41,390 nucleotides of DNA, taken from positions 48,045-89,434 of the forward strand of contig JAMYWO010000073.1 of NCBI GenBank assembly GCA_024220525.1, read 5' to 3'. Each line of letters starts with the position of its first letter. Position 1 is the stretch's first letter. The notes under the pieces are model-generated. The model was not told where the DNA came from, did not search any database, and saw only the letters and a list, made by a program, of their open reading frames with translations. Positions 1 to 12,800 of this stretch are shown one piece after another. The position numbers were made by a program, and so were the translations under genes. The stretch comes from Cochliopodium minus. Taxonomy: Eukaryota; Discosea; Himatismenida; Cochliopodiidae.

Positions 1-85
1 TTTATTTTTTATTTTTTATTTTTTATTTTTTATTTTTTATTTTTTATTTTTTATTTTTTATTTTTATTTTTATTTTTGAAAATAC
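1..85. repeat. (TTTTTTA)n microsatellite at left window edge, inside an intron
   Basis: The window opens in a near-perfect tandem array of the 7-base unit TTTTTTA, which decays to TTTTTA after about base 57. It lies directly downstream of the splice donor at 85 of the minus-strand expansin-like gene, so it is intronic. On that gene's sense strand the tract is A-rich. This is the reverse of nearly every other intron here, which are T-rich on the sense strand. The same unit and polarity close the window at its right edge. Confidence 0.9.
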
Positions 86-3000
86 CAATTTCCATTTAGG
101 TTAACAGGAGGAGCAGAAACAGTCGAGCAACCTTTGGCAGCGGATTGGGATTGACCTCCATAAATGGAAAAGACAATATTATTGCAAGTGTTGGTCTTAC
201 ATTTAGCCCAATAATGAAAAGAGGTGATTTGTGGATATTGGGATACTACCATTGTTTGTGCCCAACCTTTAAAAAAATAAAAATAAAAAATGATTAAAAA
301 ATTTGAAAAATTGTAATAAAATAAAAAATTAAAAATAAGAATTAAAAATTTTGAACAAGCAAAAAAAAAAAAAATAAAAAACAAATGAAAATGAAAAAAT
401 CAATAACAAAAAAATTGTCATAAAAAAATATTCGACAATAAAATAAATAAAATTTAAAATAATAATTTTTTAAAAAATAAAAGTACCAATCTGAACACCA
501 GCAAACCCAGTACTGATGGTTGTATCGACACAATGTGTTCCAGAGTGACAGTCTCCCTTAAACCCATAGTTGGGGAAAGGAGAAAGATTGTATGATCCCC
601 AATCCAACCACTCGATCGGGAAGTTTCCTAAAAAAAAAATTTAAAAAACAAAAATAAATGAAAAAATAAAGTAAAATTAAAATAAAAGTAAAATTAAAAA
701 TAAAAATAAAATTAAAAATAAAAATAAATGAATAAATAAATGAATAAAAATTATAAATTTTTTTTACCTTCCATCTTGATTGAACATCCAGAAACAACTT
801 TATTCAAGTCTGGGCTATTAAAAAAAAATCAAAAAAAATTGTTCAAAAAAAAATTAAAAAGATTATTTCTTTACCAATCGTTGGGGGTACTAATTAATGA
901 AAAATAAATTTTTTGTTTGACAAGAAAAAATAAAGCCCATACCTTCCTTTGTAAGCATAAAATTGTTCTGAAATGACAGGGTTGGGAGGAAATGCGGCAG
1001 AGCATGCTTGAGTGTTGACTCCTAAAAATAAAATTAAAATTAAAAATAAAAATAAAAATAAAGTAAAAATAAAAAGAAATATAAAATAAAAAAAAAATCA
1101 AAAAAACTAAAAAAATTAAAAAATAAAACTATGAATATTAACCTGGGTCAGGAAATTGACAGTTTCCCAGAGATTGAACTCCTCTCTTTGGGTTAGCAGA
1201 AGTAGGTTGAGGGTTCCACACAATATTTTGGCAAATGAGATCTGGGCCAGATACGGGTCTCAATTTGATATCAAAAGTTTTGGTGGTAGATTTATCCTAT
1301 TAATAAATTTGTTTATTTTAAAGTTTTCATTAAAGTTGATTTATTTTGTTTTATTTTTTAATTTTTATTTGTTAATTTTTCATTTTTTATTATTGCTAAT
1401 TTTTTCTTATAAAAAAAAGTGTTTACATAAACAAAACCATTCAATCCAACTCCTGGCTCAAACAAAAATCTGTTTGTCCAATCTCTTGGTACCCATTTCC
1501 AACCAGAAGGACTTCCAGTTGCGTTTCTTCCTTGAATCCACATAGAAACGACCCCCAATCTGTGGTGAAGAACGACTAATTCAGTATTACTTCCGTCCAA
1601 AGAGTTTGTCTGTTAAATGGAATTTATGATAAAAATAAAAATAAAAATAAAAATAAAAATAAAAATAAAAATAAAAATAAAAATAAAAATAACAATAACA
1701 ATAACAATAACAATAACAATAAAATTTCAATTAAAAATACTTTAAATTCAAAAACTTTCAAGCAAAAATTCAATCAAATTAAAATTAAAATGTTTTTACA
1801 GAATATCCGAATACACCAAGTACTATGTTACCCTCAACAGGACAAGGAACTATTTTTGAAAAGAAAATTTTAAATCTCGCTATCTTTGATTAACCTAAAA
1901 CCATTTTACTTTGTAAAATTTTGTTAATATTTTCGGAAGTTTTTTTTCTAAACAGCAATACCCTTTTTTCATTGTTATAGCAGTTGGTCCTTGGAAGCTC
2001 AAAACTTTCAAGTTACACTCTCCTGCATCTTGAACACCATTGGATCCTCTACAAGGAGCAGGACCTTGAATAAATAAAAAACCCGTTTTTGAAACAATAC
2101 AAATAAATAAGATTTAAAATTTTTATTTTTATTTATATTAAATTAAAATTAAAATCAAATAAATATTCAAAGAAAAAATTATTACCAAAACCTGCAGGAC
2201 CAGCTCCATTTCCTAACGCCATGTTGATTCCTTGTGCAGAGATCCCTCCTGCGCCAATGTCTCCTACTTCGTTCACAATGAAAGTGTAGCTTCCTCCTGG
2301 ACCTGTGATTTGGTAGCATTCTCCACACCCTTGTCCACACATTCTTGAATAATTTGTTTCATTGAAATTAACTTTAAAATTTTTTTTATTTTAACTTCAA
2401 ATCGAGTTTTTTAAATTTTACCTCCTCCGTTATAATCACAAATTCCCCATTGGGGTGCTCTTGGGTTATTGCGCCAATTATCAGGAAAATGAAATCCCTG
2501 ATAAACATCAGTACTATTTTTTCGAAAAGAAAAATTGATTATTTTGATATCTAAAATATTATCTTTTGTTATCAGATATTAATTGATCTTTTGTAATACT
2601 TTATAGTATTTTTATGAATATTTCTTTAAATTTGTTTATAAAACAAAAGAGTATTTTATCATTGATTATAAGAGTTTTAAAAATTTATATGAGGATTATG
2701 TTGATTATCAACTTTTACAAATTATATAGCTCACACAAAAATTTTATTAATTTCGATTAGTTTTGAAATTGAATTTACCTTGCGGCGATATAGTAGCCAT
2801 TTTGATGAATCTGAGGCATATCTGGATTTGAAGAAATTACGTTGTTATTTTTTTATGTATATGGAAAAATAAATCTCACTCGTTTCATAATTTTGAAAGG
2901 AACATGTTGTTCCATCTCCTCCATATCCAACTGCTTGCACAGCTGCGGGTGTTGTAGATGCAGCATAACCTGCCCAGTTAATAAAATAAAAAAAAAAAAA

Positions 3001-3507
3001 AAGCAAAAATAATGATAGTGTAATATTACATTGTCCCAATTGTAGAGGTGACCAATTATCTGTTTTGAACTAATTAATTTCTTTCTGAACAAATATTTTT
3101 TCGTATTCTTTTACCAGGCAATCTGTTTCCTATATAGAAAGTTAGAATTAGTTCAGATATTTGATTCAATTGAGATTATGATTTATGATAAAAAAATATT
3201 CAAACCAGATTCCACCCATTCTCCTCCACTTCCTTGAATCAATAAATTATAGCAAAAAATAAATAAGAAAAAAAAAAAAATAATTTATATTTACCAAATC
3301 TGCAAGGTAGAAACTATAAATTGTTATTTCCAAATAATTCATTGATTTCATTACCCTATTCATCATAATGAAAAAATTATAATTTGTTTTCAAATATATT
3401 AATTATTCAAAACCTCCATCTACAACTTTTATATTTCCAGCCAGCAATGACTGATTCATCACTAAGCCAAATAAAGAAAAAATTAAAGCACCAATCAAAA
3501 ATTTCAT
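86..3507 (-). CDS. Expansin-like secreted protein, double-psi beta-barrel plus carbohydrate-binding modules (3' end outside window)
   Basis: Many-exon gene starting at ATG 3507 with a signal peptide (MKFLIGALIF..., about 24 residues). In-phase exons: 3507-3414, 3232-3206, 3129-3115 (15 nt), 3059-3030, 2969-2880, 2821-2779, 2513-2422, 2371-2186, 2064 to about 1970, an uncertain join, then to 1800, 1609-1427, 1296-1143, 1021-943, 814-768, 627-487 and 266-86. The motif CGQGCGECYQITGPGG with a following VNEVGD is the cysteine-rich double-psi beta-barrel core of expansins, loosenins and GH45-like proteins. VPCPVEGNI and then WVPRDWTNRF resemble the second, CBM63-like expansin domain. A further Cys- and Trp-rich module follows. 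Expansins loosen polysaccharide non-hydrolytically; a role in cyst wall or feeding is inference. The splice between about 1970 and 1840 is unresolved. The last codon is split by a donor at 85/86, and a matching last exon lies at 41167-40897. Confidence 0.75.
1629..1722. repeat. Intronic (AAAAAT)n then (AACAAT)n tandem repeat
   Basis: Two adjoining hexamer arrays differing by one base fill part of the intron at 1799-1610 of the expansin-like gene. The switch from AAAAAT to AACAAT units suggests slippage followed by spread of a point variant. No function is seen. Confidence 0.85.
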
Positions 3508-3848
3508 TTTAATTTTTTTTTAATTTGAATTTATTTGATGAAAAATTTAAAAAATGAAAAAACTTTGATGAAATTAAAGGAGATGTTTAAACATTTGGCT
3601 TGAATGGAAATGGCTAATGTGGCTATTTATTCACAAAAATAAAATTTCCTATCTTGTAAATTGTTTTTCGGGAATAAAAAAATAAAAAAATCATTTGTTT
3701 AAATTTTTGTTTCTCAAAAATTCATCCCAAGTGATAACATCTTTAAGTTTTATGCAATAATAAACATTTTTCTAAATTTATTTTTTTGTTTCCGAAACCA
3801 TATTAAATTATTTAATTTTAAAAATAAAACTTTTTAAATAAAAAAAAA
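3508..3848. other. Divergent intergenic region
   Basis: This AT-rich spacer separates two divergent start codons: the expansin-like gene on the minus strand and a small membrane protein on the plus strand. It should hold both promoters. I see no convincing conserved motif beyond poly-A and poly-T tracts. Confidence 0.5.
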
Positions 3849-4646
3849 ATGAGAAAAGAAACTAAAAAAGAAACAATAAAATCTAATAATGCCTTTCTTT
3901 TAGGATCACTTGTTGCTTTGTCTTTTGGATCATTAGGAATTTTGGGTTATTTTTTGATGAATAAAAAGAGAAAAAAAATAAATATTGTTGAATTGAACGA
4001 ATTGTTTACCAGAGTAGATAATATATGTGTAAAGATGCAAGATGTAAATTTAGTCAAAAAAGAATTCCGAAGTAGATTAGAAGAGATATTGAATTATGAT
4101 TGGTAATTCAATTTTAAAAACTTGATAAAATCAAAATTTTATTTCTTCAAAATTGATAGGGAATCTATCAACGTTAAAAACATTAAAGAAAGGGACTTAT
4201 TATTGAATTTGAAGGATATCATACAATTCAAGCTGAATTATTTCGAAGAATCATATGAGAGGTCATTCGAATTGATAAAAATAAGCTTGGAGAAATTCAA
4301 TCATATTATGAACATGAAGCAGTCAAAACAAACCAAAAATCTAACCATATCATTCCTGATGACACATATGTTCGTTTTATCAACAAGAGCATTAAATAAT
4401 AAGCTGAAGAACAGCCAAGAGATTGTTGAGGAAATAAAAAAGATATGGATGCTTATGAATCTAGATGGAAAACAGTTGAGATCATCAAAGATGCTGAAAA
4501 TGATCCTTGGAGTAAGGAAGTCATTAGTTAAAGTTTTGATGATGAGGGGAAGGTACGCAGAAGTATTGGAGAAACATTTCGAGTTGATTGACAGTTTTAA
4601 CACAGTTACTCCTGATTTGGGTGACACTGTTTTTTCTTTTTTGTAA
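3849..4646 (+). CDS. Hypothetical single-pass membrane protein
   Basis: Two exons, 3849-4102 and 4160-4646, joined across a 57-nt GT-AG intron that keeps the frame and gives 246 residues. Residues about 16-37 (FLLGSLVALSFGSLGILGYF) form one hydrophobic helix followed by the basic run NKKRKKI. This is a typical type III/signal-anchor arrangement with the long C-terminal part probably cytosolic. That part is helical and rich in Lys, Glu and Met. I do not recognise a family. It is followed after 155 bases by a kinase gene in the same direction; separate transcripts are likely because an in-frame stop and AT-rich spacer lie between them. Confidence 0.6.
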
Positions 4647-4801
4647 AACATTTTTTAACAACACTTAATTAGATATGATTGAAATGGTAATCTGATTTTA
4701 AATAATTCTTTCATATATTTACCCCAATTTTTTATCAAATAAAATATCAAGTTAAATGGATATTATATCCAATCATATGCATATATATTTTATATCCAAA
4801 A

Positions 4802-7800
4802 ATGAAAAGATATTTGATTTTACAATGGTATGAAATTTTATACGATTATTCTTTAAAGATAGTGAGCATTTGGAACGCATCCCTCAAAGAAGGTACTATC
4901 GAACAACAAAAAAAATCAAAGGAAGTTGTTAAGAATCTGGTAATGGGGACGTTCAAGACCCACGGAATAGGAATGTTAAGCATTAGCGTTTCTGATTACG
5001 ATCTTTTCTTTGACTCTTTCATTGATTCTATTGGGGAAGACGGTCTCAAAACTAAAATGACCTTTTGTGTCTTTAAAAATGGAGTTCCTGTTGATTGTAA
5101 GATCAAACTTACAGAAGTAGATGAGAAGATAGTTTACAATGAACAGTATGTCAAGAAGAAAGAATTGCCCTTAGAAATCAAAAACAAAGAGTTGTTAATA
5201 ACACAGTCTAGGGAATTTGAGTTACAAAAAGGTAATTTTAATTTTTATTTTTATTTTTTTATTTCAAATTTTTTATTTCAAATTTTTTATTTCAAATTTT
5301 TATTTCAAATTTTTTCAAATAAATATTTTTTATTTTTTAATTTTTATTTTCTATATTTTATTTTTCTATTTTTTATTTTCTATTTTCTAATTTCTATTTT
5401 TTATTTTTTATTTTTTAATTTTACTTATAAAAAAAGATTCGATGGAACATGTTAGACACGTTTTCAAACAAGAAAGGATTAGCGCGCAAAAAGATGAACC
5501 TAAAAATGTTTTCCTAGGGATGTTCATCGAAAACAGATTGAACATCTACAACACAAAGTCCACTGAATTCAAATTAGCGAGTGGATTATATACTATAACC
5601 TTTTCAATTGAAGAAGACAAACAATTTAAAGAAATTGGAAAGTTAATGGCTATCAACACTTTGAACAGTCAAAATACTTCTTTGGATAAACTGTTGAGGG
5701 AGCTCAACATGCTGTAAATTCGAAAAAAACTACTTTATTTTTATTTTATTTTAACTACTTTATTTTTTATTTTTTATTTTTTATTTTTAGTCCAAAAGAA
5801 CCTGTCTCTTTCATTGTCTATCTATTTGTAATCAAAAAAAAAAAATTTTTTTCGAAATTTCTTTAATAAATATTTCTTTCCAATTTTGTAGGAATTCTTG
5901 CCTGCTTATCTTGATTCTTACCACACTTTAGATTTTGAAAAACCATTCAACTTCATCAAAAAGGGAGGGATTGATATGATCACAGATATCTCATCTGAAG
6001 AATTGAAGGTGTTTATTTACACTGTATTTATTAGTTCGATTTATTGTAAGGATTTCTTCTAAAAAAATTTTTAAAATTATTAATTTGTTTATTAATTTTT
6101 ACTTTAATTTAAAAACAATATTGAAAATTTTTATTATAAAGATGATCTTTGTCTTCTTACCTTCGATCTTGATTTCTTCAAAACATTTTCAGTCAAAATA
6201 TTGGAGATNTTTTATTATTGAAAACATATCCAAATAATTTGGATCTCAAAATACATACTTTTGGTCAGATCTTTGATATCATTGTTCACCATGTTTTCAA
6301 ATCCATTATACTGGAAAATTCAAGATTATATTTTTTAATATTTATCCTATAATCAAACATTTTTGTGAATCACATTTTTGTTTTTCTCTAGATCTGTTTA
6401 TCAATCATGATTTCTAATACTGATGAATTGATATCACAATTATAATTTTTTTGATTTTTTTTTTATTTTTGCAGAATTTTTTATCCACAGCCCTCAAAAC
6501 TTTCAAATTTACGACAGAACTTCTCCTGGACGGTCTTTCAGATAAGGAAAACCATACTTCTGTCTCATTCAGTGCTCCTCTTGACACCATCAACTCTTCT
6601 CTTGACTCTTTATCCAAAAGGTTCAATGATTCCATAAAAATGGAAAGAAATGAAGAACATTTGTTTGAGATATTCAAACTAATCAAAAAAGTCAATTTAT
6701 TTTTATTTTAATATTGTATTTTCAATTACAAAGCATAATTTATTACTTTATTTTTTAACAATTTAATAAATTCAAGAGATATGGACAGTACAAATTGGAA
6801 ATATTCTAGTTTTTTTTTAAAAAATCCCGAATTAATTTTTATTTATTTTTTTTTTGGATTTTTAGTTTTTTTTTAGTTTTATTTAAAAAAAAAAACATTA
6901 TTTTTAATTTTTTTCTTAATAGTACGAAGAATCGGAAATTAAAATTTTAAAGCCTATTGGAGAAGGGATTACCTCAAAAGTTTTCTTAGCAGAATACAGA
7001 AGGGACAAGTACGCCGTCAAAATTTTGAGTGAAACTACCTACAAACACAAACAACTCATCTTCAAGGAAATCGACTATCTCATCAAACTTAATTCCCCCA
7101 ACATCGTTCATTTTTATGGTTACTACCAAACTAAAGGTAAAATATTATTTTTTTAAAAAATTTTTTTAATTTTTTTTTTATTTATATTTTATAAACAAAT
7201 TTTTTTATTTCAATTATTTCTAAAATTTTATTTTTAAAAAAATTATCTTTTCATCCTAATATTTTTTAAGATTAAAAACTTTTCAATTATTTATACTCAT
7301 TATTTTATTAATTTTTAATTTATTATTTTTTAATCTTTTTATTTTATTTTCTTTCTAAAAAACAATAGATTCCTTGAATTTAGTGTTGGAATATTGCGAG
7401 AATGGTTCACTCTTTGATCTTCTACACAAAAATAATGAGTTTAAACTTTCTCTTTCTGACAAAATAAAGATGATGATTCCCATCACTAAAGCCCTTTATT
7501 ATTTGCATTTAGATAATAAATTGCATCTTGACATTAAAAGCGCTAACATTCTCTTGGACAAAAATTTCTTACCAAAGTTATCTGGTTCTAATTATTTTTA
7601 TTTAATTTTTTTATCTTTATTTTTTTATTTTATTTAATTTTAACAATAACTTTCAAATATTAATTTTTATTTGATTTATCTTTTTAATTTAATTTATTTT
7701 TAAATTTTTTTTTTTTTTTGAAAATTTAATCAATTTTTACTTCGTCATATTTAATATTTTTTGATTAATCATGAATTTTTTCAACTAAGATTTCGGTCTC

Positions 7801-8601
7801 ACTGTCAGTATCAACAAGGAAAAAAACTTCCAACATGAAACCGAAACATTAAGGGGAAGTTTAGCATACTTGGACATCTACATGATGACTGTACGAGCTG
7901 ATTCTAATCATTTTTTTTTAAAAAAAATATGACTTATAATTCTGATATTTTAGGATCAAAAAAAGGTTTCTTTTTTTTTTAACTTTTTTATAATATTTTT
8001 AAAAATTAAATTCATTAAAAATATTTTTTTCATATTTTTTCAAAACATTCAAAAGAAAAAAATCTACACTGAAAAAAGCGATATCTACTCCATGGGGGTT
8101 CTCTTTTTGGAAATTTTGCAAAGGCAATTACCTGAGTTCCCTCCTTCATTTGTCACTTCTGCAATTAAATTCCCAGAAGGAACACCTTTATACCTGAGAA
8201 ACATGATCACTAATTGCATAGATAAGGATCATGCAAAGAGACCTACTTGTGATGATCTCCTCGAAATATTCGAGAAAGAAAAAGAAGATTTCGATTCTTT
8301 AAAGTTCAGTTTTGTAAGGGACAACTCTATAGTTGACATTAACAACATAAAATCTGATGAAAATACTTCTAATGAAGTAGTTAATAATAATTCTAATGAG
8401 GTGGTTTCTAATATGTTTCACAGTTCTAGTGATTCCATCACTAGCACAAGCACTAAATCTACTATTGAGATCAAAAATTACGATGAGGAGAAGTTGAAGC
8501 AAATTATGGAAATGGGATTTACGATGGAGAAATCTTTGGAGGCTTTGCGTCATTGTAACAACAACTTAGAAGCTTCGATCGAGTTTATTTTTAATAATTA
8601 A
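4802..8601 (+). CDS. TKL-like protein kinase with helical N-terminal region and C-terminal UBA domain
   Basis: Exons: 4802-5231, 5437-5713, 5791-5827, from 5892 (donor 6008 or 6045), a poorly resolved stretch at about 6142-6285, then 6475-6690, 6923-7136, 7369-7584, 7790-7890, 7954-7965 (12-nt micro-exon) and 8056-8601. The kinase domain shows the Gly loop GEGITSKV, VAIK-type lysine in YAVKIL, HLDIKSANILLD, DFG, and SDIYSMGV. The catalytic-loop Arg of HRD is Leu and the usual APE is replaced by LDIY, so activation-segment control is probably unusual. DIKSAN and DFG are kept, so activity is still possible. The last 40 residues (EEKLKQIMEMGFTMEKSLEAL...) are a UBA fold that should bind ubiquitin. 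The N-terminal third is helical, perhaps ELMO/armadillo-like (GGIDMITDISSEEL), which is tentative. An ambiguous base at 6209 sits where the frames disagree by one. Confidence 0.8.
5355..5420. repeat. Intronic TTTTTTA-type low-complexity repeat
   Basis: A degenerate array of TTTTTTA and TTTTCTA units fills the 3' half of the first kinase intron (5232-5436). The preceding 5260-5320 holds four copies of a TTTATTTCAAATTT unit. The array provides an extended T-rich tract before the acceptor. Confidence 0.8.
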
Positions 8602-8629
8602 ATAAAAAACATTTTTAAATATAGAACTT

Positions 8630-9477
8630 TTATTTTTTCTTTTTTCTTTTTTTTAAAACTTGATCATCTATATATTCAGGAAATTCTGAACGTACCATCA
8701 AAACCAGCTGATCATTTGTAAAGTTCAAAGAAAAAGTGTGTTGGCTTGTGTGTTGGAGAACCTTTAAAGGTTCCTTTCTTTTATTTGTGGAGGAGAGAAG
8801 TCGATCATTCAAGGAGTTACAGAGGCTTTGGTTTGGTGGGGTATTACAAAGATCTTCATCATCCATGTAATTGGATTGATCCAAGGAGCTCTCTTCATTG
8901 AATATCGATTTCTCAACAAGATAATTGTATGAATTTCGAGGAACATTAGATTCGGGGATATCTTGAAGAGTTATCCCATCAGATTCAAAGCTTCTTATCC
9001 TCAAAAGAATGTCTTGGTTTTTTGTGTAAATTATCTTCCATTGGTCCTTTGACAAATTATAAAATGGAGCTTTCTTTACGTCTTCGTTGTCTTTGAACTT
9101 TTTTTTGGTGAAATTTTCAAAGAGTTGGTAATATGTAAGAGATTTGCTTATTTTGTTCTTCATTTCTTTTAATTCTTCGTCCTCGTAATCTTTTTCCTTC
9201 CCTTCTTTCATTTTTGCCAAGTGGGACATGAATTCGAGATTTATCACCACGAAGAGAAAGTTCCCACTGATGCTATAAATCACATTCTCCCCCATTGTTT
9301 CATTCTGAATGATTGATTCATGAATGAATGTCCACATTTGCAACGAATTTGATTTTGCCTTTTTCGATCTTTTTCTTTTGATTGTTTCAATAATGAGAGA
9401 TAACAATTTCTCTTTCTAATTAGAATAAAGCAAAAAAAATGGTTAATTAAAGCGATAGATTATGAGAAAGATACCAT
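8630..9477 (-). CDS. Hypothetical basic protein; start codon alone on first coding exon
   Basis: The long open exon 9415-8630 lacks a suitable upstream ATG. An acceptor (TAATTAG) precedes it, and 59 bases upstream ATG at 9477-9475 is followed directly by a GT donor. Joining them gives MKEKLLSLIIE... and 262 residues in frame, so the first coding exon holds only the start codon. The protein is acidic to neutral with a basic N-terminal patch (KRKRSKKAK) and a lysine-rich tail (LKKRKKKK), possibly nuclear targeting. I recognise no domain. Its stop lies 28 bases from the stop of the convergent kinase gene, so the 3' UTRs must overlap. Confidence 0.6.
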
Positions 9478-9849
9478 TTGCTATTTGATTTTTTTTTTTT
9501 TATTTTATGAAAAAATTATTTGGGCTCAATGTAATTTTCTATTATTCTATTATTCTATTATTCTATTTTTCAATTTATTAAAAAGATCTTAATTATTCAA
9601 AATTTATTGGGGTACCTCCGAAAATGAGATTATGGATAGATTATCTTAAAATAAACAAAATTTATTATTTTTTATTTTTGAAAAAAAGGAGAAAAAGTAA
9701 TATCCCGCTTGAATTTGGGAAATAAAAAAAGTGATGAGGGAGATCATTATAAATAATAATCAAAAAGAAATCAATGAATAAAAAAAGAGAAAAAAGGGAA
9801 AAAGAATAAGAAACTAATTTCCTTCTCCCTCTTTTTTTTCTTTTGGGGA
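9478..9849. other. Spacer with (ATTCTATT)n repeat
   Basis: This AT-rich stretch lies between the start of the hypothetical gene and the 3' end of the RasGEF gene, both on the minus strand. It holds a short ATTATTCT tandem array at about 9538-9566 and poly-T tracts. A 62-codon minus-strand frame at 9665-9853 begins inside the RasGEF stop region and looks like chance. Confidence 0.6.
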
Positions 9850-12800
9850 TCATTTAGATTCATAATCCTTAAGGATTTCAGCATATTTCCCACCTTTTTT
9901 CTCCCTTTCAGTAGGAGGCTCAGCCTGAAAAGAAAACTTCATCAAAACTTGTTTCTGCTTGAAGGTGTTAGGCAGAATGTTGAGGAACTCATCAATGAGA
10001 AGAGCCCTCTTTTCTTTATTACCTTCGAAATGGAAGGGGTGACTGTAGGCTTGCTCGATGAAGTGTATTGCTTTGCCAAAAGAAACGATTTTGAAGAATT
10101 TAATGTGATCTTTCTGTTTGGTATAGTCGCCTGTACAAAAAAATATAAAAAAATAAAAAAAAATAAAATATAATCGAACATTTTCATGTTCAAATTTAAA
10201 AGTGGAAAAAATAAATTAAAAAAAAATTAGTTAAAAATGAAAATAACCTTTTGCTCCTTCGTCAATTCTTAAGAGATCGGTACGAATGAGATCGATGGTT
10301 GGAATACAAGGCTTCTTATTGTCGATACAGTGCTTGATGGCGTTACGCGGCACAGAGTCGGAGAAGCCCATGAAGTCCTCTTCTAACTCTTTGACAATTT
10401 GTTTAATTTCGTTGGAAACTTCCTTCATCGTTTCCTGCAATCTTCTGACCGCATTACTAATTTTTAAAAGTATAAAAAAATGTTCAAAAAATAATTGTAA
10501 ATGTTCAATAACACTCAAAAAATAGTTTAAATGAGAAAAAACTTATTTATTTACCTTCCTATTCCCGCCAAAATGGCACACAAAGAGGAGAAGTTGTTGA
10601 GCTCCAAGCAAATTTGGGCAACTTGAACGAGTTTTTTGTAAACTTTAGCTCTCATTTTCTTCTTCGTTTCTCTGACTATTTGTGAAGAGACCCACAAAGA
10701 AAGCTTGGAGAAAAAATAAAAAAAAAACAATAAAAATTTTATGAGAAAAATAAAAAATTAAATTTACTTTTCTTAATCTCTCAGCATATTTAATATAATG
10801 AGAGCTAGGAAGTTCTTTTTTCAAATTTTCAAAGTTTTTGAATAGGAACTCTCCACGCGTGATCTTTCTCATCATGTCAGCGTCAATTCTGGTGAGAGAC
10901 TCAGCAAGCTCACGGTTCTCTAACTCCATGAAATCGATTTCGATTGCAAACTCTAGAATACAAAATAAAAAAATATTTAAAGAATTTAAAGAATCGTACA
11001 AAAAAAAAACTTTTAAGTTCAAATTTAATCAAAATAAAATAATAAAAATAAAATTAAAATAGATCCAACATAAAGAAAAAACCGCATCTAACAAAAAAAT
11101 TTTACCAGGTAGACTTTTAATCTTTTTGTTGTTATCAGAAGGAGGCTTGTAAGGAGTAATGAAAGGGAGCTGATGGTTTATCTTCTGAAGGATCTCGCTC
11201 TTTCGGTCCTTTGGGAGACTTCTAGCAAAGTTGTGGAGTTTAGCGACTGAGGAAGTGGGGTTGCCGTCGTACAACACGAAATCAGGGTAATAGCTGTTTT
11301 GGATCCAAAACGATAATAAATTGAAAATTCTAAATTTGTTAAAAAATAAAGTGAGAAACAAAAAAAAATATAATAAAGTTTTATTAATTAAAAAATGATA
11401 AAAATATAAGTCTTATTGTCATTATACAAAAGCTAAATTACCCTAATTGTTTTTTCTCTTTGAGAGAATTGTACTCGCCAATGAACTTGTCCATCCCTTC
11501 CCTCTTTATGGGCAAAGGGGGAGGCATGACTTCTTCGTTGTGTCTAAGTGAAGGAAATCGAGATTAATTAAATTTGATAAAAATTTTTTTAGCGGATAAT
11601 TTAAAACTTTAGAAAAAATGTTTATCGTGAAAAATTTTTTTTACAATTTCTGCATCATGCCAAGGAGATTGTCTGTTGTGATGACACGCTGATGGGCACA
11701 AAGAAAGAATTTTATTTCTTCCTTGAGCGCGTCCATTTCTTTGGCGAACCCCTCTAGTTTGTTGTTCTCCTCGTCGTCGCAAGCGAGAGACATGATGAAA
11801 TATTCGATGATTCCCTCCAACGAGCCAGATCTGATGCTCTTGACTAGTGAAAAAAAAAGGGTTGTTCATGTTAAAAAAATTAAATTATGTGTAAATACAA
11901 ATTTCATTTTTTTTTTTTTTTGATATTATAAAAAAGAAAGAAAAATATCCCTTCACTTGATTATTGAATAAATTTAGATTGGAAGGGAATCTTAATCTCA
12001 ATATTATGCAGTATGTAATATAATCACAAGTTATTTATAAAAAGCAAAATCATTTTACTTGTTGAGTTTCCTTGCTCTTTAATTCTGAATACAATTCTTC
12101 CATCCTCGCTCTTGACATCTGTCAACACTTGCACGGTTTGCTCCACATCTGTCTTCTTCCATTTGATTTTGGAAGGATCGTTCGGGTTGAGACAAGGATC
12201 AGAAAAAGATCTCTGGAGATCACCTTTGAAGTAATCCTCCTCATCATCTCCACCTGCATTGTTTTTGTCTTCTTTCTTTGGCAATATCGTCTTTTTTTTA
12301 ATTTTTTTGCTGAAAGAATATGGTACAGTTTGATTGTGGCTTAAAAATAGGTCATTATTTAAGATTTGTTAAAATGGGATTTGAAAAAATCAAGAATTGA
12401 AAATTAATATATTGAGATCATTATGAACTGAATAAAATTATTTATATATTCTTTAAAAGAGAAGAAATTTAAATAGGGTCAATCGAATATAACTGAGATT
12501 TTATAAGATAGGTAACAAAAATTTTTATTATTTATAAATATTGAACTCTTTTCAAATATAAATAATTCTCGAAAAGGAGAAATTAATGTGATTGATACTA
12601 GGTTGTTGAAATAGTTATATTTGATATTAAATAGGAATTATCAGTGGAATTATATAAATATAAATATATATATTTTTTTTTCTTTACTTTGTCTTTTTGA
12701 TATCAATGCTATTATTGAAATAATTGATAAAGTTTGATGAAATTCCAGTAGAATTTCTTTCCATAATCTCATCTGGGTTGAGCAATTGAGGCAATGAGTT

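Noticed and set aside
1156-1545. Plus-strand frame of 129 codons in the expansin-like gene
   Set aside because: It runs across two minus-strand exons and their intron. The minus exons carry conserved expansin-like residues.
4200-4640. A second plus-strand frame over the same exon that reads like protein but with several stops
   Set aside because: It contains in-frame TGA and TAA codons and does not connect to the upstream exon. There is no other sign of an altered genetic code, since true genes here end in TGA or TAA.
4301-4651. Minus-strand frame of 116 codons opposite the small membrane protein
   Set aside because: The plus-strand exon 4160-4646 joins the upstream exon in phase and is open throughout. 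The minus frame has no start context or neighbours.
9665-9853. Small minus-strand hydrophobic/basic frame
   Set aside because: It overlaps the RasGEF stop region, has extreme composition from T-rich DNA and no supporting splice or domain.
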